60,000 nt of DNA, from positions 10,659,060 to 10,719,059 of the forward strand of contig OX442314.1 in the NCBI GenBank assembly GCA_949358305.1, in the 5' to 3' direction. The DNA is from Strigamia acuminata. Taxonomy: Eukaryota; Arthropoda; Chilopoda; Geophilomorpha; Linotaeniidae. A model generated the notes under the pieces. That model was not told where the DNA came from, made no database searches, and saw only the letters and a list, made by a program, of their open reading frames with translations. The position numbers and the translations under genes were made by a program. This document shows, piece by piece, positions 23,306 through 32,868 of this stretch (its first letter is position 1; every line of letters starts with the position of its first letter).

Positions 23306-23537
23306 ATAATGAATGACGCGCAACAGGAAGTCGGCTTAAAGTGTTACAAATTATGCTAAATTCTCCTTTGTTCCCTTGAATATTGATATGTAAACCCCAA
23401 AAAGTTACAATAAACTTGTTCTCACTTCAAAAAGACATGTTTTTATTGCTCTAATCCAGAAAGTTAGAAAATCAGTAAATATACACAGTTTTTGCTCAAA
23501 ATTAATGAAAATCGACTTTGCGAATCTTCAAATATAC

Positions 23538-24560
23538 GTCAAAATGCAATGCTGTACACAATTTTTACAAATGTATTTAGTTCATTCCAAATTTATGCCA
23601 GTTTGAGGCCTCAATTTAAACAGCGAAAAATGCGAAAAATGGTGGGGCGAATCATTTACAATGTGTCACTGTACATTGTGTCGCTGTTGTAAAATGCCGC
23701 GCTAGATGACATACAAAGGGTCACATGACGATGTGGAAACATAATTAATTTATTTAGGAGGAACAAACCTAATTGTTTCAGAACTATAAAAAAAGTCAAT
23801 AAAACTATCATGAAATAAAATTACTCCTTGGTTGGACATGGGAGTAAAAACGATTATAATATTAATGACCTTAAATTGACGTGCCACTAGGATCAATTAT
23901 CAATTAGTGTTGCCATAGTTATGAAAGTGTAAATATTTGTTTGTTGAAAATCCATTTGAGTTGACAAAAAGTTGAGTGTTCAACTCCATTGGTCAAATCT
24001 TGACCTTTTAGACTTCTAAACCTGATGTTTAGAAAGTCTCATGAAACGGTCATGTCTGTCTGTCCGTCCGTCGTCAACGATTCCACAAAAACTATATCAG
24101 CTAGAGCCAAACGGACAACGGCATTAAATTCAGCATACTTATATTAGTATTGTAAGGTATTTTCAGATTTCTCGGACCTCCGGTTGAATTAATAAACTGG
24201 TTTTAATGCACTTTTAGCCGTCTAATAATACTACTTCCGTCCTGCACCGGAAGTTGTAATATTGTACTAGCGGCACCTGGCGGATCCCGTGATCCATGAA
24301 ATCTTCGTCGCGATATGTAAAATACTATTTTCTATATCAAAACTAGGTTTATAAATTTTGAAACTAGGCTCATTCGATTCCAAATCGAAATCTGCACCAG
24401 CCTGTATATATTTTTTTTTTATTTGGTCGAAAAAAAGTAGCATTACGATCGGCGACCGAAGGGGAAATTTACACCAAATTAGACGTATGTGTTGTGTCAC
24501 CCGTACGTTCGTGTACGCGAATTCTAACGAACATCTAATTAAGTTTTCTTGATTTTCAGT
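23538..24560. other. Repeat-derived non-coding DNA
   Basis: No gene is seen. 24053-24075 contains a TGTCTGTCTGTCCGTCCGTC tract followed by a segment typical of dispersed arthropod repeats (about 24040-24300). The GC-rich piece GCACCGGAAG to CGGATCCCGTGATCC lies at 24243-24295. I cannot assign a family. Confidence 0.4.
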
Positions 24561-24575
24561 CCTCCAGAATTTAGA

Positions 24576-24730
24576 CACTCGGTTGCATTCGAGTACTCAA
24601 ACGCGGCCGAAATGTCCTAATTTCTGCGGCCGAGTGTGTGAAATTGCTTCGAAGTAATTTTGGACGCAAACTTCAGGACATTTCGGCCGCGTTTGAGTAC
24701 TCAAATGCAGCCGAAACGTCCTAATTTCCA
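24576..24730. repeat. Long inverted repeat / palindrome with 28-bp perfect arms
   Basis: Arms at 24591-24618 and 24675-24702 are perfect reverse complements around GAGTACTCAAACGCGGCCGA. Imperfect matching extends outward through CTCGGTTGCATTC. The element also repeats CGGCCGAAATGTCCTAATTT directly. The central loop is about 56 bases. It is a hairpin-forming MITE remnant or a cruciform-prone site. Confidence 0.8.
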
Positions 24731-24899
24731 CAGAACTTCTGTGGACTTTAACTGGAAAATTTTTTGGCCCCCGAATCAGCCAATGGTTGCCATGTGTTGT
24801 TTACAACATTCTTAATAATGTTTGTTGTTGCTTTATTTTGGCCAAAAATTTTATTTTGTATTTATTTACTTTATTTTCTTTTATTTTGGTGTTTTATTT

Positions 24900-25600
24900 A
24901 GGGACAGAGAGACAGGGTTTAGAAGTCTAATATGTAATGCTTCCCTGCATTACAAATCCCTGCTTGTTTTCATTTGTATGAAGCGCATGTGTCAAGCGCC
25001 CTCTATGCTAATTTTGTTAAAATGTGACCGCTTGGCCACCCAAGGGTGACCAGCGTCACTGCCAAATGCCGCCCAATGGCCCTAATGTCATTCCTCCTTG
25101 CTGAGTGGTATGACTCGACAGAGGTGTGTGGACTGTGAAGTAAGGTCCTGAAGCCAGCAAGGGCAGTCGTGCCTTGTGCTGACTCGGCTCTCTCTCCTCA
25201 TTCACCTCTGCAACGCTCATTAGTGTAATGATGGACCCTCTACAGCCTCCATGAGCGGTTGCATTGGCCGTACAGGTGTGTACGGCAGAATGTTATGTTT
25301 GAACGGCCTCGCCACACATCGGGCTCCCTCCCTGTATATAGGGCTCCTTCCCTGTGTATGATGGGTCGGTTGCCGGTGTGGTGTGCCTTTGCGGCACTGC
25401 CAACACGCGGGTAGATGGAATTCTCCAACCCCTAAACAACGGATTAAAGGCCAACAGCCCAACAATCTGGAGTTCCTTGTCTTATTTACCTGAGTATGTG
25501 TCCGACCCCATGATAACCAGTCCCCAGGCCGCCATGGAGAACACCTTACCAGTCACAATAATAAAACCAGTTATGTTAATTCCGTAATATCAATGGCTGT
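24900..25600. other. GC-richer repeat-like block, unassigned
   Basis: Composition differs clearly from the neighbours. 25318-25345 has TATATAGGGCTCC, repeated nearby as CCCTGT...AGGGCTCC. 25540-25570 ends with AATAAAACCAG. A TATA-like box upstream of a polyadenylation-like signal would suit a solo LTR, but I find no target duplication or second copy to prove it. Confidence 0.3.
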
Positions 25601-26359
25601 TTCTTTCATACTCTAATCAGTTGCTACTACAATCAATGTGCAGAACACAACAAAAAGATTGTCACCGCTTCGTAATTCACATAGAAAACTAAGTTAAGTT
25701 AAAGAGTTGTGTATACGTGTATTCGATATGTTCAAAGCGCTATTTTGTCATAAACATTAGGTGCGTTCAAATTTTTTGCTTACGCCGTTTATATTAATGG
25801 CCTAACCATGCAAAAATGTACCTAACTAGGTGCGTTTAAAGTTTCGCTTAATATCATTTAGAAAAACGTTCCTAACCGTGAATATGTTCGTTTTTGGCCC
25901 GTTTTTGATATCGCTTTTACATAATTTAGCATTTACTCACACCATGTGTGTTTATGACACTTTCCAGTAGGCCATTTTCAATTTGGTGATGGTTTTTGGC
26001 TGTTTTTGCACTGCAAAAAATATTAGATTTTATGATTGATATACATAAATAAATATATTGTAAACAATATGATTTAATCATTGTAAATCATGTTTATCAA
26101 GATTGTTTGATATAATATTTATCATTGCGTTTACAAGTTTTAAAAGGACCACTTTACAATCCATATTAACATCGCATTTACATTTGTTTAGCAAAATATT
26201 TTCTACGTATTTATGAAAGATTTTCATAATGTTTAATTAAGCTTTATAATAATTTTTTCATTTGATTTAACTTTATTTATTTTTTGTGTTACAGATTTAT
26301 CAATTGTTTTAATAACATTTAAACATACAGTACGGTATACTACACTTCATACTAGTATA

Positions 26360-26906
26360 CTAGTATACTACAACTTCATAGAGTATAGAACCGAAGGTTA
26401 CTCTATGCCCAACTTGCTTTGTATCCGACAATTTGAGAATTGAATACATTTGCTTCATTTGAATTTCCCTCCGCGTTGGCTTGCCATAGATCGTTGTATC
26501 GGCTTTCGAGTCATCCTTGGCCAATTTGCTGCTCAAATGCCTGCAAATCAAACTTTAATCTTTTTAGTTACACCTTTCATAGTGTTTCCGTGCATTTACG
26601 CACCTTACGCGGTCGACTGACGGCTACTGCATCGCCCAAACCCGCGGCATCGTTGCACCCGCCGTCCTCCAAGTCGGCTGCTTTTCGCGCCTGTCGCGCA
26701 CTCGCTCCTGGAGTGATCTTTTTGTCCCGCTCCAAAGTCGTTGTCGCGGATAAAGATCGCTGCTGAGGCTGTTTAACCACTGCAAAGGGGTTATTCGGCA
26801 CCCTTCTCTCGTTTCCGCCTCTTGTTTGACCAGATCTCGGACCCAACAGTTCGATATCGGCGTCGCAAGAGGCATTTAGCTGTAATGCGCCTGGCAACGC
26901 CGCCAT
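26360..26906 (-). CDS. Unrecognised gene or gene fragment starting MAALPGALQL
   Basis: The ATG at 26906 sits in a good context (AAAATGGCGGCG) and opens about 100 codons rich in Arg, Ala and Gly (MAALPGALQL ... VAVSRPRKV). There are donor-like sites at about 26606 and 26601 (GTAAGG, GTGCGT). A second open stretch at 26540-26360, after an acceptor ending TTTGCAG, reads KLAKDDSKADTTIYGKPTRR and later KQMYSILKLSDTKQVG, then a stop. The two stretches do not share a compatible splice phase with any donor I can see, so a further exon is missing or the gene is broken. I recognise no domain. The base composition and CpG content look like a housekeeping 5' exon. Confidence 0.45.
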
Positions 26907-27400
26907 TTTGAACGACCTTGGTCGTTTTCCAACTCTATTTTAGATTGTTTCGACTTTTCGCCCAATTTACTAGTAATTCGAACTCTCTTCCGCCGTGTTA
27001 GCATTTATTTAAATACTAATCGCTTATTTGTCCGTTCTAAAAAGCCTTCACTTCGATCAAAACGAGTCACGTGACTCCAGCACCTTCGCTTCGGTTCGTT
27101 TCGCCTGCCAACCAGGTTTTAGCACTACCGGAGTAGCTCACCACGTTCTAACGTGCATTTCGGCCCGTTTTGGTTTGTTTTCGGTCTGTTTGACCACTCC
27201 TAAACGTTTGAGGAGGTTCCTAAACCTCTCGTCGGGTCTTTCCCGGAGGTTTGGCGGCCTTAATTGTCGTTTTTCAACGTTTGGATCGCGCATCCCGCCT
27301 CGCGTCGGGTTATAGTAGCCGCACAACCCGACTCCTCTCGTCTGCTCGCCCTTTGAGTTTGTTTTTTACACTAATTTACGTGAATAAACGGTTTTTGGGG
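26907..27400. promoter_or_regulatory. GC-rich, CpG-containing segment upstream of the MAALPG exon
   Basis: This looks like a TATA-less promoter region. It contains the E-box palindrome GTCACGTGAC at 27066-27075 and repeated CCTAAAC/GGAGG motifs. Whether it is bidirectional or part of a transposon cannot be told from sequence. A plus-strand frame at 27028-27315 has no recognisable domain. Confidence 0.3.
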
Positions 27401-27951
27401 AATTTTGGGCTTACTACTAGTTTGATTTAACTAATCAATATTGTGTTTTCAGAGCTCGTAGTTGAGTTTAACTTAAGTTTGGATGTTTTATTGATTCTGT
27501 ATTGTGTTGAAGCCCAACCGTTTTTTTGTCGTTTTTACAACATATTTTATCATTGCATAAATATAAATATTTACAGTTAGTTAAACACGTGAAAACTAAA
27601 TGAAAATCCTCATGTTTAGCCAATACAGAAAATTAATTTATAAATACATGATAAATGAAATATTTACCTATAGATTTATCATTACATTTAAAATAATTGA
27701 TTATACTAATATTTATCATTATTTTTAAAATATATTTAATTTTGAAAATCAGATCTTTTTTTGCAGTGTTGATGTCCATTCCGTTTATAGAAACAGTAAA
27801 AACCGTAACTTTAAACGCACTTAATGTTATCGATGCTCCAAATTTTTAACTCAATAGTGACTTTTTATAAGTATTTTAGGTTTTTCACCCCGCCAGATGT
27901 AATTGCATTTAAACGATGTAAACTTGAGCACAACTTTTTGTCGTTCTTACC

Positions 27952-28335
27952 TCATTCCTGTCGATATTGAAAGTGCTCAAGGTTTCCTGTTGTCATCGCA
28001 ACTACCGCATTACGTTTTAAAATTAAAAAGCAGGTATTGATTCGAGGTGAAATTGCTTTTGAAATATTTAACAGCACTTTTTCGCAAGGTGGTGTATTCT
28101 GCAGATTGAGAGAAGAGAGTTTGTAGTGTTTAAGATTTAATTTTAGTTTTGTTGAACTTTTTTTCCCAATTTGGAATTGCCGTGGTTTAAGGTAGCAAAT
28201 CGTGATGGCCGGCATCATCGCAGGTTTAGTTCGTGAATGTGAAAAATTCGTAAAAAGTAAAGAAAATACTATACCACATAAGACGAACCTCGCAATTACA
28301 AACACAGTCATATTGAATTCCTCAATATATTCCAC
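27952..28335 (-). pseudogene. DEG/ENaC (pickpocket-like) sodium channel fragment
   Basis: The frame contains a hydrophobic stretch (VFVIARFVLCGIVFSLLF) followed by PAMMPAITICYLKP. This resembles the first transmembrane helix and the following (F)PAITICN motif that begins the extracellular domain of DEG/ENaC channels. A Cys-containing part (NTPPCEKVLLN) follows. Only one exon-sized piece, of 127 codons, is present. A strong donor GTAAGA lies just past its TGA on the minus strand, in another frame, and no second half was found. The next DNA downstream is the inverted-repeat region ending at 27828. I read it as a broken or partial gene; the family call is from short motifs only. Confidence 0.4.
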
Positions 28336-28598
28336 AATTTTTTTTTCATTTCAATTACAGGTAGTTGCCTCTGTACGGTGGCCCGTATAGATCATCGTAA
28401 TTTACTCAAAGTTTAGAAATTTTACACCTCCGAAAACGAGATCTACTTGTAGTAGTCAAATGAAATGAAATGAAAATTCAAAGAATTAAATTTCCAAAAT
28501 TTAACATTAAATTTGGTAAATTTGTTTTGTTCATTTTGACTCTATTTGCTACCTACAACAATTTACTTTTATAGGCAGAAATTTGGCCAAATTTGCCC

Positions 28599-30014
28599 CA
28601 TTTTTCTCAGTTGTGTAACGTTTCGGGTTTTAGAGTTGCCCATTCTCCAACCGCTTCGCTTCTCGATCTTCTCTTCGAGAATGCACTGGGCGGCATATTT
28701 GGAGAGGAAATTACCGAGGGTTTCGTTCGAGGTAGAAGGCAGAAAAACATGAACGAAGCGCACGAAATAAACTCGTAAACAAAATGTAACTGACGATCCG
28801 ATCCGATCCGATCCGATCCGATCGCCGTTCCTATCCATAATCCAAGCGTGGAAAATTAAATATATTTATTTTCCCGACGATGGTGAGTAGAATGTTTTAT
28901 TTTTTTCTTTTTCAATTTATTTCATTTTAGTACGAAACACGTACTTGAATCTCGTGCTTAAATAATTAAAATGAATACTATTTACACCGGATCAAGATTG
29001 ATGTTACGCCACATGGCAGATAAACAACATAATTGGCGATTTTTACAACAAAATTGGTGATTTTTTACAAAAATTGGTGATTTTTCACAAAAATTGGTGA
29101 TTTTTCACAAAAATTGGTGATTTTTCACAAAAATTGGTGATTTTTCACAAAAATTGGTAATTTTTCACAAAAATTGGTGATTTTTCACAAAAATTGGTGA
29201 TTTTTCACAAAAATTGGTGATTTTTCACAAAAATTGGTGATTTTTCACAAAAATTGGTGATTTTTCACAAAAATTGGTGATTTTTCACAAAAATTGGTGA
29301 TTTTTCACAAAAATTGGTGATTTTTCACAAAAATTGGTGATTTTCACAAAAATTGGTGATTTTTCACAAAAATTGCCAATTTTTACAACAAAATCGGTGA
29401 TTTTTCATATAAATTGGCGATTTTTCAAACAAAATCGATGATTTTTTATAAAAATTGGCGATTTTTACAACAAAATCGATGATTTTCATAAAAATTGGTG
29501 ATTTTTACAACAAAATCGGTGATTTTTTTAAAATTAATTTCAGTCATTTTGTGACTCGGAGCTTAAATGTGCAAAGGCCACAAGAAAAACCAGGCCAGAA
29601 TTCGGAGCTTTATGGAATTCGTATTAAAATGGACTTCCGAGACCCGTTTGAACTCCAATTTGAATTTCTCTCTCAGTAGATATCGGGTCCGTGCTGTGTC
29701 GCTGGACTTGATCTCGAATAACATAATTAAATATTCAAATTATTTTCATTTTTCGTTGCGAATTTATTTTTGTAGTTGAGTAAACCACCAGTAGAAACAA
29801 GAAAAGAAATTTGAATCCGATTTTCTGTGCATTTGTTGATGTATAAGAATTATTACAAATAAATTTTAAAAAAATAAAAAATAAAACCCAAAATTCGATC
29901 CCAAATCATTAAAAAAAAAAAAACACCCAAAAATAAAACAAAACAAAACAAAACAAAAACCACACAAATTTATAATAAAATTTATTTTATTTTATTGCTA
30001 TTATATTGTTCGAT
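28599..30014. repeat. Fullest copy of a duplicated segment (partial copies at 8551 and 11613)
   Basis: The left half (28599-29607) matches 11613-12338 and the right half (29538-30014) matches 8551-9024, same orientation. It contains a GATCC pentamer microsatellite (28795-28822), a possible non-coding exon with donor GTGAGTAGAATG near 28883 and acceptor CATTTTAG near 28930, a 20-bp array (29050-29400), the MGKGHKK-type small frame, and an AAAAC microsatellite (29937-29962). No convincing protein is encoded. It ends about 420 bases from the 3' end of the RhoGEF gene. Confidence 0.75.
29050..29400. repeat. 20-bp minisatellite CACAAAAATTGGTGATTTTT, about 17 copies
   Basis: Near-perfect units. 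The same unit occurs at 12060-12160. At 8030-8300 every unit has CAT in place of CAC, a locus-specific fixed difference. Confidence 0.93.
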
Positions 30015-30435
30015 CCTGTTTATTGCAAAAAAAAAAAAAAATCAAATCAAAAATTAAAAATCAAAATCTATCCTGAGAAAAATGACCATCAAATGGCCAA
30101 CAAGAATGTAAAACGTACAAAAAAAGACAAAAAAAATGGCACTAACAAACAAGACATTTTAAATCTTCAAAAATCTTAAGTAGAACAAAAAAAAAATCCA
30201 TTCATCAATCATCATTTACCATAGAAACAAACAAAAACTATCACAGCAAAACAACCAACTACAAATGTGAAATGAGCACACAAGATAAATAAACTTCTCA
30301 AAATACAAAAAAATTAAAATATATATACACAAAGATACATATTTGGCAAACTAAAGCAAACTAACTCTCATTTACATCGAAAATCATCAAAAAAACCAAA
30401 ATGGAGGCAAATTCGGTGTCCAAACGAGCAAAACC
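30015..30435. other. RhoGEF 3' UTR and flank
   Basis: AT-rich DNA immediately downstream of the minus-strand RhoGEF stop. It probably includes the 3' UTR; several TTTATT motifs could serve as polyadenylation signals on the minus strand (for example near 30283). No other feature is recognised. Confidence 0.5.
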
Positions 30436-32828
30436 TCAGCCAGGTTTGGTCTTTTCTTGAAACTTGCCCACTAAATGCTTCACCCATCCCTTCATGGACG
30501 TTTGATTGGCCGCTTGCGACTGTTCCAGCGCCAACTCCACCACAGTGTTTATCGTCGACGTCGAATGCTGCGAGCTCGTCTCGCTCTCGTCCGCGTCCTT
30601 ATGACCCCCTGACTGCTGCCACAACTCCAAATCCTTCCGCCTCTGCTGAATGGACTTGATGCCGTGCACGCTGAACCCCCCGTCGTCCTTCTGGTACCTC
30701 GAACACTCCTCCAAATGCTTCAGCTTCTCCCTGATGGCGAACCCGCGCACTTTGTGCCTGTGCGCCACCGACTCGCGCGCCTCCAACTCGGGCGTCGTCG
30801 CGGCGCTCTGGCTCCTCGATTTCGGCTTCCTCGGCTTGATCGGGGGCATCGCGAGTCCCACCCCGTTCTTGTCGATCAAAATGAAGTTATCGGACCCCTC
30901 CTCGGGGTCGCTGTAGATGGCCGAGTCCCGGAACAAGTCGTTGCCGAGCAACCCCTCGATGGCCTCGAACGAGCGCTCGTAGTAGCTGTCCGCGGACCCG
31001 TCGCTGTCCGAATTGTCGTTCTGCGCGCACTTGATGTCGTCCGCGAGCATCAGATTGTTCGTCGACTCGCACGGCGTCGCCGTCGTGTCGAGCGAGCCGC
31101 CGAACCCCGACGTTTTGTCGCCGTCGCTCGAACTCGTCACGTTCGACGACTCGGACAACACGCTGTCCGGCCGCAAATCGTCCGATTTGCGCACCCCGTG
31201 TCGCTGGCGCTGTCTCGGCACGCTGTACTCGCTCGCGTCGATCGGACTGGCCATCCGCGCGCCTATCGCGGGGCTCCCCTGGCGGTAAAACGGCAAACAC
31301 ACGCCGTTCCGCGCCCCGTACGCGCACACGGCGCTGTCCGACTTGCTTCGCGTGCCCCGCACGTTCTGTTTCATCACTTTCGAGTAAACTTTGGCCACGG
31401 AGCACATGAGGCGCCTCGACACTCGCTCCTTCTCGCGGCCCCGGCTCGAGGAGCCCACCTCCTCCGCGTCCGAATTCACGTTCGAGCACGACCCCGTCTC
31501 CGAACTCACGCTCGTGCTGCTGCGCAGGTGGATGAGGCGCGAGCTCACGTTGGCCAGAACGCTGCGCAACGACGACCGGCTCAGCGTCGGACGGTAGATC
31601 CGATGTTCCGGATGCACCGCGGCGTTGCTGATGTCCTCCAGACTCTCTCCGGGCGTGCTCGTGCACTCGGTCGTGTTGCCCTCCTCGCAGACGGGGAAGC
31701 GCGCGGTGATGCTCTGGCCGCTGCAGTTCGACGAGCGTCGGATGTACTTCTCGAAGTCGTCCATGTCGAGGTGCGACTGCGCGGGACGTTGCATCATCAA
31801 TCGCGCCATCTCGGCGTCCTCCAGCTCGATCATGGACGAGTTCATCGACGCGGATCCCTGCGAGATCCACAAGTCCTCGGCGAGCGCGGGGAAACTGCGC
31901 GGCAGCGAGTCTGATTTCTTCGCGTCGTTCGCACTCGGGAGCGTCGGGCTCGTCGTGTTCAAGTTCAAGCGGTTCGGGCGCGGGATGCGCAGCGATCTGC
32001 GCACGCATTTGGGCGTCTGCTCGTCGGACGCGAGGCCGCTCGATTGGTTGTTGAAGGACTGGGCTCGTCGGAGCGACGTTTTGCTTTTGGGTTTGGGCTT
32101 CGGACGGGGCTCGACCAAGCTCTCGTCCGACGTGGCGGTTTCGTTCTCGAGGTTGAGCCAGTTCATGTTGGACCAGACGTTGCCCACGTTCATGTAAGGC
32201 GAGTTGTTGGCGGCGCGTTGCTTCGGAGCGTCGTACGGGGAGTTGTTGGATTTGTTCGTGAAGAAAAAAGTGACGTAGTCCGACGAGGGGTCGTCCTCGT
32301 CGTCGGTGCGGACGAAGCCGTTCGTGGGACGCGTTTTTCGTTCGACCGAGTGGTCCTCGTTCTCGGTGTCGGTGGTTTCGTCGCCGGGTTTGCGGCGGTT
32401 GGCGTCGGGGCGGAGGAACGCCTCGATGACGGCTAGGGCGTTTAGGTAGTTGCCGTTTTCTTTCTTGAGGTTGCACGTGGGGCTGTTTTGGAGCGATAGT
32501 TCGTGCGTTGTGGGTTTCTCTTTGACGGGGCTGAAGGTGAGCGATTCTTTGCTGGATAAGACGTCGCCGGGTTCGGATTTTCGGCGCCAGTTTTTGAATA
32601 GTTTATCCTGGGGAGAGAAGTTTGTTAGAGTAGGTTTGGTTTGGTTTTTGTGTTTTGGTTACTTTAGTTCGTTTTTTCTCCGCTCTGGGACTCGTGATTA
32701 TTACGTCGGGTGGGAGTCGAATGCTGCGGAGGTCGATGCTGCCTTCGTGGCTACTGCTCCGGCTTCTGGGATTGGTTGGTTCGCCGATCGGAGACTGTTT
32801 GGATGATTAAGTTAAGGTTAGGTTTGTT

Positions 32829-32868
<40 letters not shown>

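Larger units (their letters stand above)
14903..23532 (+). mobile_element. BEL/Pao LTR retrotransposon, non-functional, with nested insertions
   Basis: A complete but decayed element: 5' LTR, tRNA primer site, one gag-pol reading frame, 3' LTR. The 5-bp target-site duplication TATAC lies at 14898-14902 and 23533-23537. Without their insertions the two LTRs are each 328 bases and differ at about 9 positions (roughly 3%), so insertion is fairly recent. Both LTRs are interrupted by hAT-type MITEs, and the leader is interrupted by a mariner-type MITE. Polyprotein domain order (zinc-knuckle Gag, retropepsin, RT, RNase H, integrase) is that of BEL/Pao (Belpaoviridae). Four in-frame stop codons make it unable to express a full polyprotein. 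Confidence 0.95.
22492..23532 (+). repeat. 3' LTR of the BEL/Pao element (split by a hAT MITE)
   Basis: Starts TGTAAAAACTGGCATTTTAG and ends CGAATCTTCAAA before the TATAC duplication. It is split by the MITE at 22601-23305 and its 8-bp duplication. The LTR proper is 328 bases, the same as the 5' LTR. Confidence 0.9.
25753..27828. repeat. 2.1-kb region bounded by inverted ends (nested TIR structure)
   Basis: AACATTAGGTGCGTTCAAA at 25753 is matched in inverted form by TTTAAACGCACTTAATGTT ending 27828. Inside these, CACTGCAAAAAA (26009) faces TTTTTTTGCAGTG (ending 27768), followed on each side by AT-rich DNA full of TTTATCATT. The centre (26570-27380) is GC-rich and contains a coding-like exon. 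No clear target duplication was found, so the transposon interpretation is provisional. Confidence 0.5.

Noticed and set aside
25030-25570. Solo LTR
   Set aside because: TATA-like and AATAAA-like motifs are suggestive, but I could not find TG...CA ends with a target duplication or a second copy, so it is kept only as an unassigned block.
30664-31914. 416-codon plus-strand open frame ([17 protein letters not shown]...)
   Set aside because: Antisense shadow of the GC-rich last exon of the RhoGEF; composition is extreme in Arg and Ala and no domain is visible. The 529-codon minus frame 30887-32476 is also a shadow of the same exon.
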